Notes under the pieces: model-generated
Database searches by the model: none
What the model saw: only the letters and a program-made list of their open reading frames with translations
Told to the model about the DNA's origin: nothing
Origin: CAYJMQ01 sp964371555
GTDB taxonomy: Bacteria > Bdellovibrionota > JACOXK01 > 2-02-FULL-40-11
Assembly (NCBI GenBank): GCA_964371555.1
Contig: CAYJMQ010000016.1
Span: forward strand, 1 to 36,976
Direction: 5' to 3'
Length of the DNA: 36,976 bases
Made by a program: the position numbers and the translations under genes
Shown here: piece after piece, positions 9,006 through 16,946 of the stretch
Layout of the letters: every line of letters starts with the position of its first letter
How positions within the stretch are numbered: the stretch's first letter is position 1

Positions 9006-10379
9006 ATGTCAAAATTGAAATCGATTTTTTCATGTCAATCGTGTGGTTATCAGAGCCCAAAATGGCTTGGGAGATGTCCCGATTGCAATCAATGGAACTC
9101 TTTTGTTGAAGAAAAGGGATTTAATGAGCCTGCTTCCCTGGAAAAAGTAGAGCGCCGGAGTTTTCATGATGAACGCCAGCCGGCTCTTCCAATTACTTCG
9201 ATTGAGTCAAAACAAGATATAAAAGTTTCTACCAATCTTTCGGAGTTTGATCGCGTTTTAGGGGGGGGATTTGTGAAAGGCTCTCTGGTTCTTATCGGTG
9301 GAGATCCGGGCATTGGGAAATCGACACTGGCGCTTCAGTCCCTTCACGCGCTTTCAAAACAAAATCTTTCTGTGCTTTATGTTTCAGGGGAGGAATCACT
9401 TTACCAGACAAAGATTCGTGCCGAGCGCATAGGGGTTCTTCATCCATCGCTTCTTCTGCTTTCCGAGACACTTTTAGAACGTGTCATCGAAGAAATTCGA
9501 AAGCTGAAACCAAAAGCGGTTGTGATTGACTCCGTACAGACCCTTTTTTCTGGAGATCTGGAGTCTGCCCCCGGAAGCATTAGTCAGGTGAGGGAGGTAG
9601 TGGCAAGATTGATGTACATGGCAAAGCGTGAAGGGACCATCACGGTTGTGATTGGGCATGTAACAAAAGAGGGATCGATTGCGGGGCCAAGAGTGCTCGA
9701 ACATATGGTTGATACGGTGCTCTATTTTGAGGGGGATACGGGAAAAAATTACCGCATTCTGCGTGCCGTGAAAAATCGATTTGGATCGACCAATGAAATC
9801 GGTGTTTTTGAAATGACAGAGCTTGGACTTCAGGGGGTTAAAAATCCATCCGAGCTTTTTCTTTCTGAGCGGCCATTGCGCACCCCCGGTTCTGTTGTCG
9901 TTGCATCCGTCGAAGGAACGCGGCCGATGCTTGTTGAAATTCAGGCGCTTGTAACGCCAACAACGCTCGCAATCCCCAGAAGAACCACGATTGGCGTTGA
10001 TCATAATCGGGTTGCGGTCCTGGTGGCGGTCTTGGAAAAGAGGGCCGATCTTTCGCTTTATCATCATGATGTCTATGTAAATGTGGTGGGGGGGCTTCGA
10101 ATCCAGGATCCGGGAGTCGATCTTGGAATTGTTGCCGCGGCCGCATCCAGTTTTCTCAATAAATCGATCGATTCAACGACGCTTTTTTTGGGAGAGGTCG
10201 GTTTAACGGGAGAAGTTCGCGGTATTCAGCATGCCGATATTCGGGTGCAGGAAGGGGAACGGCTTGGATTTAAAAAATGTATTTTGCCGGCATCGAATCT
10301 CAAAAAAATGAAGCGGCGGTTTGGTCTTGAATTGAGTGGAATATCAACCATAGAGGAATGTATTAAAGCGCTCTTTTAA
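9006..10379 (+). CDS. radA: DNA repair/recombination ATPase RadA (Sms)
   Basis: A 457-residue RadA/Sms protein, a RecA-related helicase-like ATPase that helps branch migration and processing of recombination intermediates. It has the N-terminal zinc finger CxxC-x10-CxxC (Cys10, Cys13, Cys24, Cys27), the Walker A GGDPGIGKST at residues 98-107, the RadA-specific KNRFG motif near residue 255, and a C-terminal Lon-protease-like domain (VNVVGGLRIQDPGVDLGI). Length is normal. A run of eight G at 9261-9268 encodes part of the conserved LGGGF. The DedA gene follows after one base. Confidence 0.96.
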   Translation: MSKLKSIFSCQSCGYQSPKWLGRCPDCNQWNSFVEEKGFNEPASLEKVERRSFHDERQPALPITSIESKQDIKVSTNLSEFDRVLGGGFVKGSLVLIGGDPGIGKSTLALQSLHALSKQNLSVLYVSGEESLYQTKIRAERIGVLHPSLLLLSETLLERVIEEIRKLKPKAVVIDSVQTLFSGDLESAPGSISQVREVVARLMYMAKREGTITVVIGHVTKEGSIAGPRVLEHMVDTVLYFEGDTGKNYRILRAVKNRFGSTNEIGVFEMTELGLQGVKNPSELFLSERPLRTPGSVVVASVEGTRPMLVEIQALVTPTTLAIPRRTTIGVDHNRVAVLVAVLEKRADLSLYHHDVYVNVVGGLRIQDPGVDLGIVAAAASSFLNKSIDSTTLFLGEVGLTGEVRGIQHADIRVQEGERLGFKKCILPASNLKKMKRRFGLELSGISTIEECIKALF

Positions 10380-10380
10380 T

Positions 10381-10980
10381 ATGGTCGATTTTTTAATTCT
10401 TTATTTTCCGTATCTGGGAATTTTATTGCTCCTTCTTCTTGGGGGGATTGGTCTTCCTTTTCCTGAAGATTTAACATTGGTTCTCGCGGGACAGATTGCA
10501 TTGTCCGAAAATTTAAATCTTCCTATCCTCATTTTGATCTGTTATGGCGGTGTTATTTCGGCAGACCTCTTCCTTTTTCATGTCGGAAAAAAATATGGGC
10601 GCGCGGTCATCACACGCCGGTTTGTCAGGCGGATCTATACACCCAGGCGGCGCGTTCAGGTGAAAAAGGGCTTTCATAAAATGGGGGATTGGATTGTCTT
10701 TGTGGCGCGATTCATTGGCGGCTTTCGAGTCCCCGTATTTATTATGGCAGGTGTTTTAAAAATGAGCTATCCGCGCTTTATTCTTCTAGATTTTTGCGCT
10801 GCGATCTTGAGTGTGCCTCTATTTGTTTTGGGGAGTTATTATCTCGGACAGAAATTTAGAGAGTGGACACACGGTTTTACTATTTTTCTTATGATCCTTA
10901 TGGGGCTTTTCTTTATGTATGTTGTTGCCAGATGGTTTTATGAATCGTGGAAAAATCACCCTGTCAAAAGACATCGTTGA
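10381..10980 (+). CDS. DedA family membrane protein
   Basis: A 199-residue integral membrane protein of the DedA/VTT superfamily. Members are linked to undecaprenyl-phosphate or phospholipid flipping and to membrane homeostasis. The family features seen are the N-terminal GxGxPxPED (GGIGLPFPED) and the central arginine-containing motif VARFIGGFRVPVFIMAG. There are about five hydrophobic segments. The ATG is one base after the radA stop, so the two are co-transcribed. The last 25 nt overlap the 3' end of glpK on the other strand. Lipid substrate unknown. Confidence 0.9.
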   Translation: MVDFLILYFPYLGILLLLLLGGIGLPFPEDLTLVLAGQIALSENLNLPILILICYGGVISADLFLFHVGKKYGRAVITRRFVRRIYTPRRRVQVKKGFHKMGDWIVFVARFIGGFRVPVFIMAGVLKMSYPRFILLDFCAAILSVPLFVLGSYYLGQKFREWTHGFTIFLMILMGLFFMYVVARWFYESWKNHPVKRHR

Positions 10981-12446
10981 ACCGCTATCTTCCATTTGGA
11001 AATGAGCTTTTGACGGACCCTCCGGTTCATAACAGGAATGAATTCTTTCTCCTTTTGCCACGCCCTTTCAAGCTCTGAGAGGTCTTTCCAAAAACCAACA
11101 CCAAGCCCCGCCAGACAGGCAGCCCCAAGTGCCGTTGCCTCAATGTTTTTAGGTCGGATGACGCGTGTTTGCAAAATATCAGATTGAAACTGCATCAAAA
11201 AATCGTTTCGCGCGGCCCCCCCGTCTATTTTTAATATCGATATTTTTTTCCCAAGATCCTTTTGCATGGCATCGACTAATTCATAGTTTTGGAATGCGAT
11301 TCCTTCCAGAACAGCCCTTGCAATGTGTCCCGCTGTTGTTCCGCGTGTCAGCCCGCAAATGATTCCTCTCGCGTCACTTCTCCAATAAGGGGCGCCGAGC
11401 CCGGTTAAAGCAGGGACAAAAAAGACCCCTTCAGATGAGTCGACCTTTTTTGCCAGCCCTTCAATTTCAGAAGAAGAATGAATGATCTTTAGGCCGTCCC
11501 TCAGCCACTGAACAGCGGCGCCTGCAATAAAGGCCGAGCCTTCCAACGCATAGGTCGTTTTTCCATTCAACCGCCATGCAACAGTGCTCAGAAGTTTTTT
11601 CTTTGAATAGACGATCTTTGAGCCGGTGTTCAACATCAGAAAAGATCCTGTCCCGTAGGTGCATTTTGCTTCCCCAACGCTGAAACAGGCCTGGCCAAAC
11701 AGCGCTGACTGTTGGTCGCCTGCGATTCCCGATATTGGGATTCCATCCGGCAGATGAGCGACATTTTTTGTTTTGCCGTAAACTTGGGATGAGGAGCAAA
11801 TTTCCGGAAGAATTTGTTTTGGAATATTCAGTATTTTTAACAACTCTTCATCCCATTGCAGCGACTTCAAATTCATAAGAAGGGTTCGCGATGCATTTGA
11901 TGGATCGGTTCTATGAGAAAGCCCCGCCGTTAGTTTTGATAGAAGGAAACTATCAATGGTGCCGAAAGCAATCAACCCATCGACAGCCCTTCTGCGAAGG
12001 GTTATCGACTGATCCAGATACCACTTAATTTTTGTTCCCGAAAAATAGGGATCGAGAAGGAGCCCTGTTTTTTTTTGAAAAATGGATTCTTTTTTCGCTT
12101 TTTTTAGTTTTTGGCAAATCGATTCTGTTCGTCTGCACTGCCAAACAATCGCTTTTTCAATCGGCTCTCCTGTTTTTCGATCCCAGAGGCAGGTTGTCTC
12201 TCTCTGATTGGTGATGCCGATGGCCGCAATATCGGTTGCTTTAATACCGCTTTGTTCAAGAACTTTTTGAATAGAAGTGAGAGTGGATGACCAAATTTCA
12301 TTAAGATCATGTTCGACCCACCCAGGTTTCGGATAATATTGGGGAAATTCCTGGTTTGTCTTTGCAAGAATATGGAGATTTTGGTCAACCAAAAGAACGG
12401 TTGTCCCTGTGGTGCCTTGATCAATTGCCAAGATATAGGATTTCAT
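10956..12446 (-). CDS. glpK: Glycerol kinase
   Basis: A 496-residue FGGY-family kinase that phosphorylates glycerol to sn-glycerol 3-phosphate. The phosphate-binding DQGTTGT at residues 8-14, NQRETTCLWDRKTGEP, and the GLGAPYWRSDARGIICGLTRG region are diagnostic. Length is normal. No glpF or glpD is adjacent. It starts 9 nt downstream of a small pilin-like gene with little ribosome binding site, so it may be read from that gene's promoter. Its 3' end overlaps the DedA gene by 25 nt. Confidence 0.94.
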   Translation of the reverse strand: MKSYILAIDQGTTGTTVLLVDQNLHILAKTNQEFPQYYPKPGWVEHDLNEIWSSTLTSIQKVLEQSGIKATDIAAIGITNQRETTCLWDRKTGEPIEKAIVWQCRRTESICQKLKKAKKESIFQKKTGLLLDPYFSGTKIKWYLDQSITLRRRAVDGLIAFGTIDSFLLSKLTAGLSHRTDPSNASRTLLMNLKSLQWDEELLKILNIPKQILPEICSSSQVYGKTKNVAHLPDGIPISGIAGDQQSALFGQACFSVGEAKCTYGTGSFLMLNTGSKIVYSKKKLLSTVAWRLNGKTTYALEGSAFIAGAAVQWLRDGLKIIHSSSEIEGLAKKVDSSEGVFFVPALTGLGAPYWRSDARGIICGLTRGTTAGHIARAVLEGIAFQNYELVDAMQKDLGKKISILKIDGGAARNDFLMQFQSDILQTRVIRPKNIEATALGAACLAGLGVGFWKDLSELERAWQKEKEFIPVMNRRVRQKLISKWKIAVQRCLLTG

Positions 12447-12455
12447 CGGCTCTGC

Positions 12456-12647
12456 TTATGGCACAGTCGATTGGACTTGATCAACACATTCTTTTGTGGG
12501 GCAAGGGGCTGCAACTTTTCTCCCCAGCTGATCCCACCATCGCTTTATAGGAGTGTCGATCTGGGAAAGAAGAAGCGCCACAAATAGAATCGTTGCAACA
12601 AGCGCCAGAACATACTCAAGAGTGGCCTGCCCCTTTTTAGAGGTCAT
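12456..12647 (-). CDS. Small Flp/type IV pilin-like membrane protein
   Basis: A 63-residue protein. A short basic start ending in KKGQATLEYVL, followed by a hydrophobic helix (about residues 10-30) and a Cys-containing C-terminal tail, resembles Flp-type pilins and TadE-like proteins, in which G-Q-x-x-x-E-Y precedes or begins the mature helix. Cys49 and Cys54 could form a disulfide. The frame is open further upstream, but only the ATG at 12647 gives a pilin-like N-terminus and fits the promoter. No prepilin peptidase, Tad ATPase or secretin is in the window, so its role is uncertain. It lies directly upstream of glpK. Confidence 0.6.
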   Translation of the reverse strand: MTSKKGQATLEYVLALVATILFVALLLSQIDTPIKRWWDQLGRKVAAPCPTKECVDQVQSTVP

Positions 12648-12657
12648 AGTGTCTTCC

Positions 12658-12663
12658 AGTATA
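12658..12663 (-). promoter_or_regulatory. Candidate extended -10 of the pilin-like gene
   Basis: TATACT preceded by TGTGC on the minus strand forms an extended -10. It ends 10 nt before the ATG at 12647, so the mRNA would have a leader of about 4 nt. The same TGTGC-TATAAT core is used by the divergent promoter at 12766. No clear -35 is seen. Confidence 0.4.
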
Positions 12664-12741
12664 GCACAAAACATATTTATCTCGTGATTCGCCTGGAAAA
12701 TAGCCCCCAATTTGATTAAAAAAGGGGGAAGGATGGAAAAT

Positions 12742-12771
12742 TTGCAAAATTTTTTTTAGGTGTGCTATAAT
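12742..12771 (+). promoter_or_regulatory. Strong candidate promoter upstream of the TlpA-like gene
   Basis: TTGCAA (12742-12747), an 18-nt spacer and a perfect TATAAT (12766-12771) with an extended-10 TGC in front. Transcription would start near 12778. The next element is a terminator-like hairpin, about 25 nt into the transcript and well before the gene start at 12871. Confidence 0.6.
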
Positions 12772-12800
12772 TATAACTAGAGATTGGAGAAAGGCCATTT

Positions 12801-12827
12801 AAAGCCCTTTAAAAGGGCTTTTTTTTT
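12801..12827 (+). terminator. Intrinsic terminator-like hairpin in the tlpA leader
   Basis: A 9-bp inverted repeat (12801-12809 with 12813-12821) containing GCCC/GGGC with a 3-nt loop runs directly into nine T residues (12819-12827). It lies between a strong promoter and the TlpA-like gene. No plus-strand gene upstream needs a terminator here, so it would either attenuate tlpA or end a short RNA of about 50 nt. Confidence 0.6.
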
Positions 12828-12870
12828 GGCCAAATTTGGGCTATATTCTGCTCTATTCAAGGCATCACTC

Positions 12871-13416
12871 ATGAACTGGCGAACGCTATTCTTAATTATT
12901 CTCTTTTTGGCAGTTGGTGGAGCGGCTTATTTCTACCTCAACCGCGAAATCATCCATAAACCGAAAACCGAACTCGACTATCCAAACCCTATTTTAAAAG
13001 TAGGTGGTATCGCCCCACCCCTTAATCTGCAAGATCTTGAAGGGAAAGCCCATCGTCTGGAAGATTATCGTGGAAAAGTTGTTCTCATTAACTTCTGGGC
13101 CAGTTGGTGTCCCCCATGCCTCATTGAGATGCCTTCGCTGGTTTCCGTTTACAAACAATTTAAAGACAAGGGGTTTGAAATTTTGGCAATTAATTTAGAT
13201 GAGAATCCAAAGCCCGTGCATGAATTTTTGAAATCGATCGAACTCCCTTTTAAAATTTTTCTGGATCCCGCGGGGAGTGCCGCGCAAACCTACCTTGTTT
13301 ATGGTCTTCCCTATACCATCCTCCTCGACCGCACCGGGAAAGTCCAGTTTAAGGCGTTCGGTGGCCATGATTGGGATCGCGGCGAGCCATTTGAAAAGAT
13401 TAAATCACTGCTGTAA
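12871..13416 (+). CDS. TlpA/ResA-like membrane-anchored thioredoxin
   Basis: A 181-residue periplasmic-facing thioredoxin-fold protein. An N-terminal signal anchor lies at residues 5-23. The redox motif WASWCPPC follows, with the cis-Pro region (YGLPYTILLDRTG) downstream. Such proteins reduce disulfides for cytochrome c maturation or other extracytoplasmic thiols. The partner is not shown here. The frame opens earlier with TTG at 12784, but that stretch reads through a terminator-like hairpin and places 29 extra residues before the signal anchor, so the ATG at 12871 is preferred. A PAP2-like gene follows after 8 nt. Confidence 0.85.
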   Translation: MNWRTLFLIILFLAVGGAAYFYLNREIIHKPKTELDYPNPILKVGGIAPPLNLQDLEGKAHRLEDYRGKVVLINFWASWCPPCLIEMPSLVSVYKQFKDKGFEILAINLDENPKPVHEFLKSIELPFKIFLDPAGSAAQTYLVYGLPYTILLDRTGKVQFKAFGGHDWDRGEPFEKIKSLL

Positions 13417-13424
13417 GGAAGAGC

Positions 13425-14081
13425 ATGGTCCCATCCCCTGAAGTTTCAGTTAAATTTCGTTTGAAAATTATTCTTTTCTTTGGATTTTTGTTTTTAATTT
13501 TTTATGGAGCAACAAATCGTTATCCGATCTTCGAACCCAAACTTTTGCCATTGACGCCGATCGATGATTTTTTCGGATTTCATCCCTGGACAGTATGGAT
13601 TTATATTTCAGATTATTTTTTGATGTTTGCCCCCCCTTTTTTCATAAAAAAAAGGGAGGTCGCAGGGCGATTGATAAAAGCGGTAGTCATGAATTTCGTG
13701 CTTCACTTTCCAATTTTCTTCCTTATCCCAACAACGATGATTCGTCCGCCCCTACCCACGCTCCCAATCGAACAGAATCTTACAAATGCCGTATTTCATT
13801 TCATACGGCTCATCGATACACCGGTGAACTGTTTTCCAAGCCAGCATGTGAGCCTTTGTTTTGTGATGGCGACGGTATTTTTAAATTATAAGAAAAAAAT
13901 CGGCGTCTTATTTTTGGTTTGGGCAGCTTTAATTTCACTTTCAACGATGACAACAAAGCAGCACTATATGTGGGATGTTCTGGGGGGGCTTGCCGTTGCC
14001 TTCATCATATATGTTTTTGTGTTTCGAAGGGGGGGGCAGTCAGAGCTTACGCTTGCCGATCGGGGACACCTGAAAAAATGA
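13425..14081 (+). CDS. PAP2-superfamily membrane phosphatase-like protein
   Basis: A 218-residue protein with about six membrane segments. The phosphatase signature parts are visible: FPSQHVS (motif with the catalytic His) and TMTTKQHYMWDVLGG (motif with His and Asp). The usual first motif KxxxxxxRP is reduced to a degenerate MIRPPLP. It is most like the PAP2_3/AUR1-like group acting on lipid or isoprenoid phosphates, but the substrate is unknown. The ribosome binding site AAGGA is at 13415-13419, overlapping the tlpA stop, so they form an operon. Its last 35 nt overlap the 3' end of hutI on the other strand. Confidence 0.75.
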   Translation: MVPSPEVSVKFRLKIILFFGFLFLIFYGATNRYPIFEPKLLPLTPIDDFFGFHPWTVWIYISDYFLMFAPPFFIKKREVAGRLIKAVVMNFVLHFPIFFLIPTTMIRPPLPTLPIEQNLTNAVFHFIRLIDTPVNCFPSQHVSLCFVMATVFLNYKKKIGVLFLVWAALISLSTMTTKQHYMWDVLGGLAVAFIIYVFVFRRGGQSELTLADRGHLKK

Positions 14082-15297
14082 CCATTTTGCAGAAATTGTC
14101 TCCAAAATGATAGGGGAGATATTCATAAGACGGGGCCTCAAAAAAGGCGAGATCTGCCTGTTTCCCAACTTCTATGGAGCCAATCTGATTTTCACGCCCC
14201 AGAGATTTTGCCGCATTAAAAGTAATAGCCGATAAAACTTCCGGGACCGTCATCTTCATTTGTGTCGCGGCAATGGTTGCAACGAGCAAAAGATTTTGCG
14301 TGACAGAAGAGCCAGGATTAAAGTCGGATGCCAGCGCAACCACAATTCCTTCGTCAATCAGTCTTCTGGCGGGGGCGTAAGGCTTTCCAAGATGGAATGA
14401 AGTGGCAGGAAGAAGCGTTGCCACTGTCTTTGAATTTTTAAGCGCCGAAATCCCTTTTTTTGAAATCGCCATCAAATGATCGACGCTATGGGCCCCAAAT
14501 TTTACGGCAAGCTCCGTGCCGCCCAATGCCTTAAATTCATCCGAATGAATCCGGATTTTTAAATGGGCGGCCGTTGCGGCCTTCAAAATTCTTTCTGTCT
14601 GCTTTAGGGAAAAGAAACCCTCATCTATAAAAACGTCACAAAATTCGGCAAGCTTCCGTTTTGAGATTTCCGGGATCATCTCCTTACAAATTAAGGAGAC
14701 ATAAGAATCTTTTTTGTTTTTAAATTCGGGTGGAAAGGCATGCGCCCCAAGAAATGTTGGAACAATGCGTGTCCTATTTTCCTTTTTTAAGGCTTCAATA
14801 ACCCCGAGGTGCCTGATCTCGTCTTCGTAAGAGAGGCCATAGCCGCTTTTAATTTCTAACGTGGTAATGCCGAATAATTTTGCCTGGATGATACGCTTTT
14901 TTGAAGTTTCCAAAAGCTCTGAAGAGGGTGCTCTGCGTGTGGAAAAAACGGTGCTAAGAATTCCCCCCCCTTTTTTCGCGACCTCGAGATAGCTTTTACC
15001 CTCGCATCTCAGGGCGAATTCTTCATGACGCGAACCTGAAAAGACAAGGTGAGTATGGGGATCGACGAGACCGGGAAGAACAACCATTTTTTCAGCGTCG
15101 ATTTCATTTTCAAAATTTGCCGGGACCGAAAGGCGGGCATCCCCCTCTTTTCCGATCCAGGCGATTTTTTCATCCTTGATAATCATTGCCCCATTTTCAA
15201 TGATTGCGAGATCTTCTTTTCTGGGGCGAATCCCCCTTTTCATGGCAACGCCTTTAAATGTGACAATCTGGCCAATATTTCGGATGAGTGTTTGCAT
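14047..15297 (-). CDS. hutI: Imidazolonepropionase
   Basis: A 416-residue metal-dependent amidohydrolase that opens 4-imidazolone-5-propionate to N-formimino-L-glutamate, the third step of histidine degradation. The metal-binding VDPHTHLVFSG motif, SRHEEFALR, IRIHSDEF, HSVDHLMAISKKG and ALASDFNPGS are family hallmarks. The start shares one base with the hutU stop (TGATG). It is the last gene of the long minus-strand run. No gene for the next step (hutG or hutF) follows. Confidence 0.95.
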   Translation of the reverse strand: MQTLIRNIGQIVTFKGVAMKRGIRPRKEDLAIIENGAMIIKDEKIAWIGKEGDARLSVPANFENEIDAEKMVVLPGLVDPHTHLVFSGSRHEEFALRCEGKSYLEVAKKGGGILSTVFSTRRAPSSELLETSKKRIIQAKLFGITTLEIKSGYGLSYEDEIRHLGVIEALKKENRTRIVPTFLGAHAFPPEFKNKKDSYVSLICKEMIPEISKRKLAEFCDVFIDEGFFSLKQTERILKAATAAHLKIRIHSDEFKALGGTELAVKFGAHSVDHLMAISKKGISALKNSKTVATLLPATSFHLGKPYAPARRLIDEGIVVALASDFNPGSSVTQNLLLVATIAATQMKMTVPEVLSAITFNAAKSLGRENQIGSIEVGKQADLAFFEAPSYEYLPYHFGDNFCKMVIFSGVPDRQA

Positions 15298-16946
15298 CAG
15301 ATAAGCATCGGGATGTTGATTTTCTTTTTTTTCGCCAGAGATATGGCCGTCTCGTAACCAGCATCCGCATGGCGAAGAATTCCCATGGCGGGATCAGAAT
15401 TGAGAACGCGACTCAGCCGTCTCGATGCGTCTTTTGTGCCGTCTGCAACCACGACCATTCCCGCATGGAGAGAATAACCGATACCCACTCCCCCCCCATG
15501 GTGGAATGATACCCAGCTTGCCCCATTTACAGCATTGATCAGCGCGTTCAAAATTGGCCAGTCAGCAATTGCATCGCTCCCGTCTTTCATCCCCTCTGTC
15601 TCCCGGTTTGGCGAAGCGACGGAGCCACAATCGAGATGGTCTCTTCCGATTACAATCGGCGCCTTGATTTTTTTCTTTGCGACAAGTCGGTTAAAAATTT
15701 CTCCGGCAACAGCCCTTTCGCCATAACCGAGCCAGCAGATTCTGCTTGGGAGCCCCTGAAAATGAACTTTGTTTCGTGCAAGAGTCAGCCATTGTTTCAG
15801 TGCCGACGCCGAAGGGAATGCTTTCATGATTTCCTGATCAGTCAAATAAATATCTTTGGGATCGCCTGACAGCGCTACCCATCGAAAGGGGCCCTTCCCT
15901 TCACAAAAAAGGGGGCGGATATAGGCGGGAATGAAGCCGGGGAAATTAAAGGCGTCTTTAAGACCCCCTAATTTGGCTTGTCCCCGTATATTGTTCCCAT
16001 AATCGAAAACATGGGATCCCTTCTTTTGAAGATCGAGCATCGCCTGCACGTGAATGACAATGGAGTCGACCGCGCGCTGAATATATTCTTTCGCATTTTT
16101 CCTTCGGAGCGCTTCTGCCTCTGAGACAGAGAGTCCTTTGGGAATATAGCCGTTGAGCGTATCGTGGGCGCTCGTTTGATCCGTAACGAGATCAGGGATG
16201 ATGTTCGATTCAACGAATTTCGGATAGATCTCGGCGGCATTGCCAAGAAGCGCAATCGACTTGGCTTCCCCCTTTTTCTGAAAGGATTGCGCAAGTTCAA
16301 TCGCTTCTTCGAAAGAGTCTGTTTTTATATCCACATATCCTGTTCGAAGCCTTTTTTCGATTCTTTCAGCATCGACCTCAACGCCAATAAATACAGCCCC
16401 GTTCATTGTTGCCGCAAGGGGTTGGGCGCCGCCCATTCCGCCGAGCCCTGCCGAGAGGATAAGTTTTCCATGGAGATCGCCGGCAAAATGTTTTTGTCCC
16501 GCAGAAGAAAAAGTTTCGTATGTTCCCTGAAGGATCCCCTGCGTGCCGATATAGATCCAGCTTCCGGCTGTCATTTGTCCGTACATGATAAGTCCCAACG
16601 CTTCGAGTCTTCGAAATTCATCCCATGTCGCCCAGGCCGGCACAAGATTGGAATTAGCGATCAGCACGCGGGGGGCATCTTTGTGTGTCGGCAAAATTCC
16701 TACCGGTTTTCCAGATTGAACAAGAAGCGTTTCGTCATTATTAAGACTTTTTAGGGAGCGAAGTATCGCATCAAAACATTGCCAGTTGCGTGCCGCTTTT
16801 CCAGTCCCTCCATAAACAATAAGCTCTTCGGGTTTTTCTGCGACATCCGGCTCTAAATTGTGTTGGATCATTCGAAAGGCGGCCTCCTGTGCCCACCCCT
16901 TGCATGTCTTTTTCCCGCCACGCGGCGCACGGACGACGCGTTTCAT
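15297..16946 (-). CDS. hutU: Urocanate hydratase
   Basis: A 549-residue NAD-dependent urocanase, the second step of histidine degradation. YGGTGKAARNWQ, the nucleotide-binding GGMGGAQP and the catalytic-cysteine region DHLDCGSVASPNRETEGM are intact, as is SFHHGGGVGIGYS. Length is typical. It overlaps hutH by 4 nt (ATGA) and hutI by 1 nt. Because hutH upstream is interrupted, the gene may be receiving a pathway intermediate (urocanate) rather than histidine, unless hutH is read through. Confidence 0.96.
   Translation of the reverse strand: MKRVVRAPRGGKKTCKGWAQEAAFRMIQHNLEPDVAEKPEELIVYGGTGKAARNWQCFDAILRSLKSLNNDETLLVQSGKPVGILPTHKDAPRVLIANSNLVPAWATWDEFRRLEALGLIMYGQMTAGSWIYIGTQGILQGTYETFSSAGQKHFAGDLHGKLILSAGLGGMGGAQPLAATMNGAVFIGVEVDAERIEKRLRTGYVDIKTDSFEEAIELAQSFQKKGEAKSIALLGNAAEIYPKFVESNIIPDLVTDQTSAHDTLNGYIPKGLSVSEAEALRRKNAKEYIQRAVDSIVIHVQAMLDLQKKGSHVFDYGNNIRGQAKLGGLKDAFNFPGFIPAYIRPLFCEGKGPFRWVALSGDPKDIYLTDQEIMKAFPSASALKQWLTLARNKVHFQGLPSRICWLGYGERAVAGEIFNRLVAKKKIKAPIVIGRDHLDCGSVASPNRETEGMKDGSDAIADWPILNALINAVNGASWVSFHHGGGVGIGYSLHAGMVVVADGTKDASRRLSRVLNSDPAMGILRHADAGYETAISLAKKKKINIPMLI

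Noticed and set aside
12784..12870. TTG start extending the TlpA-like protein by 29 residues, possibly from a leaderless mRNA
   Set aside because: The start codon is TTG, the coding stretch is the terminator hairpin, and the signal anchor begins normally at 12871.
16164..16754. Open frame of 196 codons opposite hutU
   Set aside because: hutU is complete with all motifs. The antisense frame looks random in composition.
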